16,394 nt of DNA from Methanobacterium formicicum. Lineage in GTDB: Archaea; Methanobacteriota; Methanobacteria; Methanobacteriales; Methanobacteriaceae. The notes below the pieces were generated by a model. It was given only the letters and a program-made list of their open reading frames with translations, searched no databases and had not been told where the DNA came from. Position 1 is the first letter of the stretch, and each line of letters starts with the position of its first letter. A program made the translations under genes and the position numbers. Below are positions 1-16,394 of the stretch, in pieces. The DNA lies in NCBI RefSeq assembly GCF_029848115.1, contig NZ_JARVXG010000022.1, positions 24,001-40,394 of the forward strand. Direction: 5' to 3'.

Positions 1-259
1 GGTGGTGGCGTTAGTCACGGTAATTAATGGTGGGGATAATTTAGGGGTTTACGTGCCCCTTTTTGCCAGTATGAATGCCTATGGTCTTTTTATAACAGCC
101 ACTATCTTCCTGGTCCTGGTGGGGTTCTGGTGCATTTTAGGGTTTAAACTGGTGAACAACCACCTTTTAAGGGATAAGATTAGGAATTATGGTCACAAAA
201 TTCTCCCTTTAGTGATGATAACCATTGGGCTTTTGATTCTGTTAAGAGGGTGGTTATAA
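1..259 (+). CDS. CadD-type cadmium/cation transporter, C-terminal part (5' end outside window)
   Basis: This frame is open from the left edge and ends at TAA 257-259, so only the last 85 or so residues are visible. Near its beginning it reads NGGDNLGVYVPLFA, which resembles the conserved GGDN-x-YxPLF signature of the cadmium resistance transporter (CadD/Cad) family of small multi-pass membrane proteins. Two hydrophobic segments follow, one just after the signature (about residues 28-50) and one at the extreme C-terminus (about 67-84), joined by a short basic loop. The family is usually about 190-210 residues, so more than half of the protein lies upstream and the GTG codons at 2 and 5 are probably internal. 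Family members are linked to cadmium resistance or cation efflux; the substrate here cannot be told. It is separated from the ABC genes by a promoter and is probably not part of that operon. Confidence 0.7.
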   Translation, partial: VVALVTVINGGDNLGVYVPLFASMNAYGLFITATIFLVLVGFWCILGFKLVNNHLLRDKIRNYGHKILPLVMITIGLLILLRGWL

Positions 260-311
260 AGATGATGATTGGTGGGTCTGCTTTGGTTAAGTAAATAAAG
301 AAGTTAGAGCC

Positions 312-324
312 AAGTATATAAAGA
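312..324 (+). promoter_or_regulatory. TATA box of the NatA-like ABC operon
   Basis: The 102-base gap after the cadD-like gene holds AAGTATATAAAG, a good archaeal TATA element with a purine-rich stretch just upstream that could act as BRE. A start site about 25 bases downstream would fall near 340-345 and give a leader of roughly 20 bases with the GGGGAG ribosome binding site (347-352) in front of the TTG start at 362. Inferred from sequence only. Confidence 0.5.
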
Positions 325-361
325 GTGAGTTAATTTTTTTAATCCCGGGGAGAGATGTGAC

Positions 362-1279
<918 letters not shown>

Positions 1280-1290
1280 ATCCGTAATGA

Positions 1291-1307
1291 AGCGGAAAAT
1301 AACCGCT
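1291..1307 (+). repeat. Small hairpin between ATPase and permease genes
   Basis: AGCGG-N7-CCGCT is a perfect 5-bp inverted repeat with an A-rich 7-base loop, 12 bases after the ATPase stop codon. No T-run follows, so it is not a convincing terminator; it could be an intra-operon stability or processing hairpin, or chance. Confidence 0.3.
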
Positions 1308-1382
1308 AAATCACCACAGACTTATCAAATGGAAGAATGGTTCATGTGGAGTTAATTTGTATCTTGGAAATGGGCGAATAAT

Positions 1383-2582
<1,200 letters not shown>

Positions 2583-2626
2583 TTTTTATAAAACTGTGTG
2601 TTGTAAACCGTTCCTTCCCTATTTTT
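2583..2626 (+). terminator. Possible T-run terminator of first ABC operon
   Basis: Two short T5 runs (2583-2587, directly after the stop codon, and 2622-2626) lie in the gap before the regulator promoter. Archaeal termination often needs only oligo-T, but five Ts is weak, so read-through is possible. Just beyond it AATTCATT occurs twice (2628-2635 and 2643-2650), of unknown meaning. Confidence 0.3.
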
Positions 2627-2682
2627 GAATTCATTCTGAGAAAATTCATTTGCAGTAAATTAATTTTCACCAGATCAAAACA

Positions 2683-2690
2683 TTTAAATA
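2683..2690 (+). promoter_or_regulatory. TATA box of the HTH regulator gene
   Basis: TTTAAATA preceded by A-rich sequence (AAAACA, 2677-2682) fits an archaeal BRE/TATA pair. Transcription would start near 2708-2716, inside the tandem operator that follows, leaving a leader of about 45-50 bases. Confidence 0.45.
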
Positions 2691-2735
2691 ATATGTAACA
2701 TATTTCTTACATTAAATGTAATGTATTTTTTACAT
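2690..2735. promoter_or_regulatory. Tandem operator: two ATGTAA-N8-TTACAT sites
   Basis: Two sites of identical layout, ATGTAA-N8-TTACAT, lie at 2693-2712 and 2716-2735, repeated with a 23-bp period and a 3-bp gap. The 8-base spacers are similar (CATATTTC and TGTATTTT). The half-sites also give shorter palindromes: AATATGTAACATATT (2690-2704), TTACATTAAATGTAA (2707-2721) and ATGTA-N5-TACAT (2721-2735). Sites in phase, next to a TATA box and overlapping the expected transcription start, suit a dimeric repressor, most simply the Cro/C1-type protein encoded 25 bases downstream. Binding itself is inferred. I see no matching site in front of the 362 or 3037 genes. Confidence 0.65.
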
Positions 2736-2759
2736 AGGCTTGATCGATGAGAAAAAAAA

Positions 2760-2963
2760 ATGAAAACGCGAATTAAAGAATACAGAAAAGAACTCAAAAT
2801 GACTCAGGAAGAGTTAGCAGAAGCGGTCAATGTGACCAGACAGACCATTATTGCTCTGGAACAGGGAAGATACAACCCTTCCCTGGTATTGGCTTACATG
2901 ATAACTAAAGCACTGAAAAAGAGATATATGGAGGATGTTTTCTTGCTGGATGAACTGGGATGA
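2760..2963 (+). CDS. Small Cro/C1-type HTH regulator (YgzD-like, COG1476 type)
   Basis: A 67-residue DNA-binding protein made of a single helix-turn-helix domain. The core [20 protein letters not shown] (14-33) followed by EQGRYNPSL is typical of the short XRE regulators that often sit beside membrane-protein or transporter genes. There is no sensor domain; members of this size bind as dimers and commonly repress their own promoter. The ATG at 2760 gives the normal family length; the ribosome site is weak (GATGAG, 2746-2751, then an A-run). The protein is basic at the N-terminus and ends in a hydrophobic and acidic tail. It lies between two ABC exporter gene groups, behind a tandem operator, so autoregulation and control of the 3037-5972 genes is the likely role (inference). 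Confidence 0.85.
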   Translation: MKTRIKEYRKELKMTQEELAEAVNVTRQTIIALEQGRYNPSLVLAYMITKALKKRYMEDVFLLDELG

Positions 2964-2975
2964 AGTTCTACTACA

Positions 2976-3012
2976 ACATTAAATATTATGAATAAAATAT
3001 GATATTTGCTGA
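2976..3012 (+). promoter_or_regulatory. Possible second promoter before the MacB-like genes
   Basis: The 73-base gap after the regulator is very A+T rich and contains TTAAATATTA-like elements that could act as a TATA box about 50 bases before the next start. No ATGTAA/TTACAT half-site is present. It is equally possible that these genes are simply read through from the regulator promoter. The following gene has a strong AAGGAGG site at 3023-3029. Confidence 0.25.
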
Positions 3013-3036
3013 AATTAATAATAAGGAGGCGGTAAT

Positions 3037-4774
<1,738 letters not shown>

Positions 4775-4817
4775 TATCTGGAAGATCTCCTAAAAAGCGA
4801 AACGTAAACCCTGAACC

Positions 4818-5972
4818 ATGAAAATCCCCACCACCCTGACTAAAATAATGGCCCTGGCCAAAAAAGAGGCCCGGGACATACTGCAAAACCGGATATACTT
4901 ACTGGTGGTTCTGGTTCAGGTGTTTATTATTATCGGAGCAGTGGGGCTGGTTATGGTGGCTTCGGTGGCCAGTGACCCTACCCTTTTAGACCAGATAGGA
5001 ATATCTTCTGCCCTGAATATAGGCCTACCTCAGGATCTGGAAGGGTCAAGCCTGTCACAGTATCTCGAACAACAGAAAATAACCTTAAACTATTATCCCA
5101 GTACGGAAGAGGCTAAAGCACAATTGGGGAAGAAGCTGGTAGCTATTGTGGATCTCTCCAGTTCGGGGGAAGTGGTGGCGCAGGTGGACACCTCCAATGT
5201 CTTTTATCCAGTGGTATCCACCAAGATCAGTGATGCAGTGACCAAGTTCAACACTGAAAAAACCTTGAAAAGCGCGGGCTTAAACCAGACCCAGGTGAAC
5301 ACCATCCAGAACCCGGTTAACTTCCAGGAAGTTAAAGTCAATCAGGATAAGCAGGTACCTCTGGCACTGGACAGTCCCTACTTCGTGGAGATGATCTACG
5401 GTTTTATAGTACCTTTTATTCTCCTTTTACCCTTTTTCCTGGCCAGCAACATTGTTACCGACAGTGTGGTGGGTGAAAAGGAGAGGAAAACCTTCGAGGT
5501 ACTTTTAATGACTCCCCTATCCAGTTACATGGTTATAATTGGTAAAATAATTCCTATACTATTATTCTCCCTTATACAGAGTGTAGCCTGGATAATATTG
5601 CTGGATCTACTCCGGGTGCCTATATTCAACCCGGTTCTCATGGTAATAGTTCTATTTTTCATGGGCCTGGCCTTTATTGGGGTGGGGATACTCATCTCCA
5701 TGTTGGTGGACAGTACCAAGGAGGCCAACTCGGCCATAACCTTGGTACTGGTATTTGCCACTTTCATACTGTTTATACCCCTCTTTGTAAAATCAGATAT
5801 TTTTCAGGGGATATTCAACTTCATACCCACGGTTTTAATGGTTAAACTGGCAGTATCCCCTAAAATTCAGCCGGAAATTATGATATACCTGTTACCCACT
5901 CTGATTTTGTCTTTCCTCATATTTGTGGGAACAGTGCGGTCCTTCCGTCATGAACGAGCCATCCGGTTATGA
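4818..5972 (+). CDS. ABC-2 type transporter permease, NatB-like (second copy)
   Basis: A 384-residue membrane protein with the same plan as the permease at 1383-2582: N-terminal helix (about 26-50), external domain (about 51-185) and about five helices after residue 190. The coupling segment [11 protein letters not shown] (215-225) is identical in the two proteins and the following PLS motif is shared; the external domains look unrelated. It follows the MacB-like ATPase by 43 bases on the same strand with only a weak ribosome site, and the T-run at 5986-5993 closes the operon. The MacB-type ATPase next to it is of the wrong class for an ABC-2 permease, so it more plausibly uses the NatA-like ATPase at 362-1279, alone or as a heterodimer with the first permease (inference). 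ATG 4848 is a possible shorter start. Confidence 0.87.
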   Translation: MKIPTTLTKIMALAKKEARDILQNRIYLLVVLVQVFIIIGAVGLVMVASVASDPTLLDQIGISSALNIGLPQDLEGSSLSQYLEQQKITLNYYPSTEEAKAQLGKKLVAIVDLSSSGEVVAQVDTSNVFYPVVSTKISDAVTKFNTEKTLKSAGLNQTQVNTIQNPVNFQEVKVNQDKQVPLALDSPYFVEMIYGFIVPFILLLPFFLASNIVTDSVVGEKERKTFEVLLMTPLSSYMVIIGKIIPILLFSLIQSVAWIILLDLLRVPIFNPVLMVIVLFFMGLAFIGVGILISMLVDSTKEANSAITLVLVFATFILFIPLFVKSDIFQGIFNFIPTVLMVKLAVSPKIQPEIMIYLLPTLILSFLIFVGTVRSFRHERAIRL

Positions 5973-5983
5973 AATAAACTGAG

Positions 5984-5996
5984 TATTTTTTTTATA
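5984..5996 (+). terminator. T8 terminator after the second ABC operon
   Basis: A run of eight Ts (5986-5993) begins 14 bases after the stop codon of the second ABC-2 permease, without a strong stem. This is the usual archaeal oligo-T terminator form and lies in the short gap between convergent genes. Confidence 0.6.
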
Positions 5997-6001
5997 AGTA
6001 T

Positions 6002-6019
6002 TTCAAACAAGGTAAATCT

Positions 6020-6035
<16 letters not shown>
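6002..6035. repeat. Exact 17-bp tandem duplication at a gene's 3' end
   Basis: TTCAAACAAGGTAAATC occurs twice, back to back, at 6002-6018 and 6019-6035. The right-hand copy encodes the last residues and the TGA stop of the polyprenol-kinase-like gene on the minus strand; the left-hand copy lies just after that stop. Because 17 is not a multiple of three but the stop lies in the first copy met by the ribosome, the protein end is unaffected. Confidence 0.9.
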
Positions 6036-6580
<545 letters not shown>

Positions 6581-6652
6581 ACTATCAGACCATATGTTTA
6601 TTTTTAGTATATCTATCTGTTTATGCTACTTTGTATTGTATTGGGGGCTTCA

Positions 6653-8818
<2,166 letters not shown>

Positions 8819-8844
8819 GCTACATCTCCCTTTTTTGCCTTGAT

Positions 8845-12055
<3,211 letters not shown>

Positions 12056-12061
12056 GTAATT

Positions 12062-12080
12062 GTACCTCTCAGGTACCTGA
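12062..12080 (-). promoter_or_regulatory. Palindrome/hairpin in the ileS leader
   Basis: TCAGGTACCTGA (12069-12080) is a perfect 12-bp palindrome, and on the transcript GTACCT-GAG-AGGTAC (12076 down to 12062) can form a 6-bp hairpin with a 3-base loop. It ends 11 bases before the ileS AGGAG site. It could be a protein-binding site on DNA or a leader RNA structure affecting ribosome access; neither is proven. Confidence 0.4.
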
Positions 12081-12100
12081 ATGAATTAAACCAAATTATT

Positions 12101-12150
<50 letters not shown>

Positions 12151-12202
12151 CAGTGCTCACGGTGGAATTGGGTAGTTATAACCAAAAATAGGATAAATAA
12201 CT

Positions 12203-12262
12203 GATTAAAAAAGTGTTTAAAAAGTGATAAGTAAATAAAAATAATATTATGGAAAAATAAAG
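12203..12262 (-). terminator. T-rich terminator region after mat
   Basis: On the minus strand, the 75 bases after the mat stop codon contain several T runs (T5 in CCATAA-flanked and TATTTTTA contexts, then ACTTTTTAAA and ACTTTTTTAA). A cluster of oligo-T tracts without stems is a common archaeal termination pattern and separates mat from the ileS promoter. Confidence 0.5.
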
Positions 12263-12277
12263 GGGATGAACCAATTT

Positions 12278-13507
<1,230 letters not shown>

Positions 13508-13576
13508 ACCTATTATGATGATTTAGGTAAACTATTCACTGGGCTATTTTTCTCCAACCATAGTTTTTTTATTTTC

Positions 13577-13585
13577 TATTTAATT
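13577..13585 (-). promoter_or_regulatory. Candidate TATA box of mat
   Basis: ATTAAATAG on the minus strand lies about 95 bases before the mat ATG and is preceded by mixed A/T sequence. It would give a start near 13552 and a leader of about 70 bases. Other A/T-rich stretches nearby could serve instead. Confidence 0.3.
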
Positions 13586-13600
13586 GATACTCATAATGTG

Positions 13601-13646
<46 letters not shown>

Positions 13647-13656
13647 TTTTTGATTT

Positions 13657-13750
13657 AAGGTAGGATCGGGTAGGCCAAGAAGGGGCACCACATCCTTCCC
13701 CTGCACATCACATTGGTTTACACTAATTTAAAGGATTACATCACTTTTTC
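13657..13750. ncRNA. Possible small structured RNA (speculative)
   Basis: A GC-rich island in A/T-rich surroundings can fold: GGAT (13663-13666) pairs with ATCC (13692-13695), GGT (13669-13671) with ACC (13687-13689) and GCC (13674-13676) with GGC (13684-13686). An alternative pairing uses AGGGG with CCCCT. On the plus strand TATAAAAAA lies at 13627-13635 and a T5 run at 13744-13748; on the minus strand TTTAAATTA (13724-13732) and a T6 run near 13630-13635 could equally bound a transcript. Strand and existence are unproven. It resembles no RNA class I can name. Confidence 0.2.
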
Positions 13751-13848
13751 CCCAATTCAAAAGTTTTAATGACTGAAAAAAGTTTTTATAATTCCCTAAT
13801 CTTGGAAATAAATATGGAAATCAGTATATTATGTAGATATTCTTTAGT

Positions 13849-13881
13849 TTCCTAGAACTGGCAAGAAAAGGTGACTAGGAA
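13849..13881. repeat. Inverted repeat TTCCTAG-N19-CTAGGAA
   Basis: Seven-base perfect arms at 13849-13855 and 13875-13881 enclose a purine-rich 19-base loop. It is about 140 bases before the DUF192 start. It could be a binding site or an RNA hairpin. Confidence 0.4.
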
Positions 13882-13918
13882 TAGTTATTCGGTTAAATTT
13901 TTATTCACGGATTAATCC

Positions 13919-13940
13919 AAAATTTAATCCTTCATAAACC
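13919..13940. promoter_or_regulatory. Inverted repeat GGATTAA-N8-TTAATCC upstream of the DUF192 gene
   Basis: Perfect 7-base arms separated by 8 bases, in which the left arm is itself part of the palindrome GGATTAATCC (13919-13928). The distance of about 80 bases to the start codon and the dyad layout suit an operator near the promoter of the DUF192 gene. The regulator is not identifiable from this window. Confidence 0.35.
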
Positions 13941-14021
13941 TTAGATAGTATAGGGAATAGATACAAAAACTAAAATAAAGGATTCAGTACCAATCCAGAA
14001 CAGGTAACCTACGGTGTAATA

Positions 14022-14411
14022 ATGGCGGACAGTGAAAAATCGAGTTATGTATTCCTGGTGAATAAAACTAAAGCCACTAATCTGGGAAATGCCGATGTGG
14101 CCAACAGTTTTTTCTCCAGATTCAAGGGATTGATGATGGTAAAAAATTTAGAAAGGGGTTTAATCCTCAAATTGCCATCTGATAGGAGTAGAAGGGCATC
14201 AGCTATCCATATGTTCTTCATGCGTATACCCCTGGATGTCATCTTCGCGGATTCAGAAAAAAAGGTGGTGGACATTGTTACTCTTGATCCCTGGACCACT
14301 TACACTCCAGTGGCACCAGCACGCTATGTAATAGAACTGGAAAAGGGCAAATTAAAAGAATCTAATACAGAAATCGGTGATGAATTGGATTTCACCTGTG
14401 AACAGGCCTGA
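14022..14411 (+). CDS. DUF192 family protein
   Basis: A 129-residue protein of the DUF192 family, whose biochemical function is not established. The family pattern is visible in full: an N-terminal strand, [20 protein letters not shown] (33-52), the central [16 protein letters not shown], then [15 protein letters not shown] and finally the YVIELEKG turn that ends the domain. No signal peptide or membrane helix is seen, so it should be cytoplasmic, whereas many bacterial members are exported. ATG 14022 has GGTG (14013-14016) five bases upstream. It is divergent from mat, and the next gene on the same strand starts 93 bases later, after a G-rich stretch. Confidence 0.85.
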   Translation: MADSEKSSYVFLVNKTKATNLGNADVANSFFSRFKGLMMVKNLERGLILKLPSDRSRRASAIHMFFMRIPLDVIFADSEKKVVDIVTLDPWTTYTPVAPARYVIELEKGKLKESNTEIGDELDFTCEQA

Positions 14412-14426
14412 ATCATATAACCAGCA

Positions 14427-14451
14427 GGGCAGTGGTGGGAAGGGGGAGGGG
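14427..14451 (+). other. G-quadruplex-type motif after the DUF192 gene
   Basis: The plus strand reads GGG-N7-GGG-N2-GGGGG-N1-GGGG, which satisfies the usual G3+N1-7 quadruplex rule, 15 bases after the DUF192 stop codon. Such a G-rich tract stands out in this A/T-rich genome. It could form in the transcript's 3' end or between two co-transcribed genes. Confidence 0.55.
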
Positions 14452-14504
14452 TGAGATAGGATTGACTTTCAGATTAGGGGATAAAAATATAAAGAGGGGA
14501 TATC

Positions 14505-14792
14505 GTGGAGTTGAAGGTTAAAATCATTGATTATGGATTTTCAGATAGTTTAAAACGATATTATGTCACTTACCAGGTTACCGGGCTGGGAGGTGATGAT
14601 CTGAGTAAGCTAATCCAACGTTTGCCGGATCCAATCACAGTCCAGGGGGATGAAATCCATCTCAATACCTACTTTGAGGAAGGGTATTATCCCTTTGGCA
14701 CTGAAGATTCGCAAAACCGCCTGGAAGACTATATAGCCAGAGAAGAGCTGGAAATGACTGCATACCTCCTGGGCTTATTGGAAGATGATTGA
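14505..14792 (+). CDS. Unrecognised acidic 95-residue protein
   Basis: I do not recognise this family. The protein is strongly acidic, without cysteine, signal peptide or membrane helix, and looks like a small alpha/beta fold: a strand-rich start (ELKVKIIDYGFSDSLKRYYVTYQVTG), a helix (DDLSKLIQRLP), two further strands around ITVQGDEIHLN, then a helical acidic tail (NRLEDYIAREELEMTAYLLGLLEDD). The GTG start at 14505 is supported by GAGGGGA (14494-14500) at the right spacing; TTG at 14511 is the alternative. Codon use matches its neighbours and the frame is clean, so it is very likely a real gene. It may share a transcript with the DUF192 gene and ends only 6 bases from the end of the convergent SnoaL-like gene. 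Confidence 0.75.
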   Translation: MELKVKIIDYGFSDSLKRYYVTYQVTGLGGDDLSKLIQRLPDPITVQGDEIHLNTYFEEGYYPFGTEDSQNRLEDYIAREELEMTAYLLGLLEDD

Positions 14793-14798
14793 GGATTT

Positions 14799-15233
14799 TT
14801 AAGGTTCAGGGTATGCTTTACCCTCTTCCTGATCCATTGCAGGTAAAGAATAGTGCAAATGGGCGAAAAGCCATTCATTGTTTTTTTCTTCAACAACTGC
14901 ACTTAATCGGCCGGGTAAGTATATTTCCTGACCATTTACATGAGCTTCCATGTTCATATGGCAGGATAACCAGGCCACTTGGCCGGAGGCAGAAATGGTA
15001 ACATCCCGGTATTTAATTCGAATGCGGGTGGCCTGTTCTAAGTCTCTTTCAAAGCCACAGCGTAGTTCTTCACTCCCTTTAACCCATTCATCAAAACCAG
15101 TCCCAATAACCACCAGATCATCCTCGGGAACAAATAGTTTCAACATCCCCTCAATATCTTTATCTTGATATCCTTGAGAGTACTTTTCTAAGAGTTTAAA
15201 TACTGCATTTTTCACTTGTTCATTGGCTTCCAT
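14799..15233 (-). CDS. SnoaL/NTF2-like domain protein
   Basis: A 144-residue protein with the cone-shaped alpha+beta fold pattern of the SnoaL-like/NTF2-like superfamily: two helices (NEQVKNAVFKLLEKYSQGYQ and DIEGMLKLF), a strand with LVVIGTGFDEWVKG, a helix (EELRCGFERDLEQA), and then three long strands (RIKYRDVTISASGQVAWLSCHM, YLPGRLSAVVEEKNNEWLFAHLHYS). Closest in pattern to the SnoaL_3 / DUF4440 type. Members range from enzymes to ligand-binding proteins, so no reaction can be assigned. ATG 15233 has GAGGGA (15241-15246) seven bases upstream. No membrane or export signal. It follows the HEAT protein gene by 83 bases on the same strand. Confidence 0.8.
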   Translation of the reverse strand: MEANEQVKNAVFKLLEKYSQGYQDKDIEGMLKLFVPEDDLVVIGTGFDEWVKGSEELRCGFERDLEQATRIRIKYRDVTISASGQVAWLSCHMNMEAHVNGQEIYLPGRLSAVVEEKNNEWLFAHLHYSLPAMDQEEGKAYPEP

Positions 15234-15249
15234 ATTTTTATCCCTCTAA

Positions 15250-15273
15250 ACTATATAAGAACACATGACATGT
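15250..15273 (-). promoter_or_regulatory. Possible TATA box and palindrome before the SnoaL-like gene
   Basis: On the minus strand TTATATAG (15252-15259) is a TATA-like element, but it lies only about 20 bases from the ATG, which would leave no room for the ribosome site in the leader, so it may not be used. Just upstream ACATGACATGT (15263-15273) is an 11-bp palindrome and could be an operator. Confidence 0.3.
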
Positions 15274-15316
15274 TTTTCAATTAACCCTATTCCAAAAACT
15301 TGATCTATGTTATGAT

Positions 15317-15709
<393 letters not shown>

Positions 15710-15873
15710 TTTTTAGTCCCCCTCATGTTTCCAATAATGGTCCAGCTTAGGAAGTGGTCCATGGTATTAATATGATTTTCAAGCTTAATTATCTTTCAAA
15801 AACTATCAGGGTCAATTGGGAATTTTAATCGTGAGATTTAAAATTAGATAGACTCAGGGGCTACAGTTTATTA

Positions 15874-15888
15874 AAATTAAAAAAAAAA
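15874..15888 (-). terminator. T10 terminator after the flavoprotein-ferredoxin gene
   Basis: Ten As on the plus strand (15879-15888), hence a T10 run on the minus strand, begin 11 bases after the stop codon of the flavoprotein gene, followed by more T-rich sequence. A typical archaeal oligo-T terminator. Confidence 0.65.
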
Positions 15889-15898
15889 TGAGGGGAAT

Positions 15899-16394
<496 letters not shown>

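Noticed and set aside
1291..1307. Hairpin after the NatA-like ATPase as a terminator
   Set aside because: Only 5 bp and no T-run follows; the partner permease lies downstream on the same strand.
13513..13519. ATGATGA, a perfect C-box-like heptamer that might mark a C/D guide RNA
   Set aside because: No matching D box (CTGA) with proper spacing and terminal pairing was found, and it lies in the likely mat leader.

Overview
The window looks like a chromosomal segment of a methanogenic archaeon, most likely of the order Methanobacteriales. I infer this from the archaeal-type S-adenosylmethionine synthetase, the archaeal/eukaryotic-type isoleucyl-tRNA synthetase, the PurL of the three-subunit FGAM synthase, a flavoprotein-ferredoxin of the dihydromethanopterin-reductase/archaeoflavoprotein group, TATA-type promoters, T-run terminators, GAGG/GGTG-type Shine-Dalgarno sites and frequent TTG/GTG starts. 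No insertion sequence, CRISPR array, tRNA or rRNA is visible.

Left part (1-5972, all + strand): the 3' end of a CadD-type cadmium/cation transporter is followed by an export-related block. It holds a NatA-like ABC ATPase and an ABC-2 permease (362-2582), a 67-residue Cro/C1-type regulator with a striking tandem operator in front of it (2690-2963), and then a MacB/FtsX-like permease, its LolD/MacB-like ATPase and a second ABC-2 permease (3037-5972). The two ABC-2 permeases are paralogues, but only one NatA-type ATPase is present. Two ABC exporter architectures are therefore interleaved around one small regulator.

Middle part (6020-13483, all - strand): housekeeping genes, read right to left. 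These are S-adenosylmethionine synthetase, isoleucyl-tRNA synthetase, PurL (32 bases after ileS, so probably co-transcribed) and a small polyprenol/dolichol-kinase-like membrane protein. The last one meets the export block tail to tail at a T-run terminator. The ileS leader holds a doubled TATA-like box and a compact palindrome/hairpin just upstream of the ribosome binding site.

Right part (13484-16394): a 538-base divergent intergenic region with several inverted repeats and one GC-rich foldable block, then a DUF192 protein and an unrecognised acidic 95-residue protein on the + strand. On the - strand follow a SnoaL/NTF2-like protein, a four-repeat HEAT protein and the 3' part of a flavoprotein-ferredoxin fusion that runs off the right edge.

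The most novel-looking material is the regulator with its two identical ATGTAA-N8-TTACAT sites inside the mixed ABC cluster, and the structured mat/DUF192 intergenic region. The rest is ordinary archaeal core metabolism.
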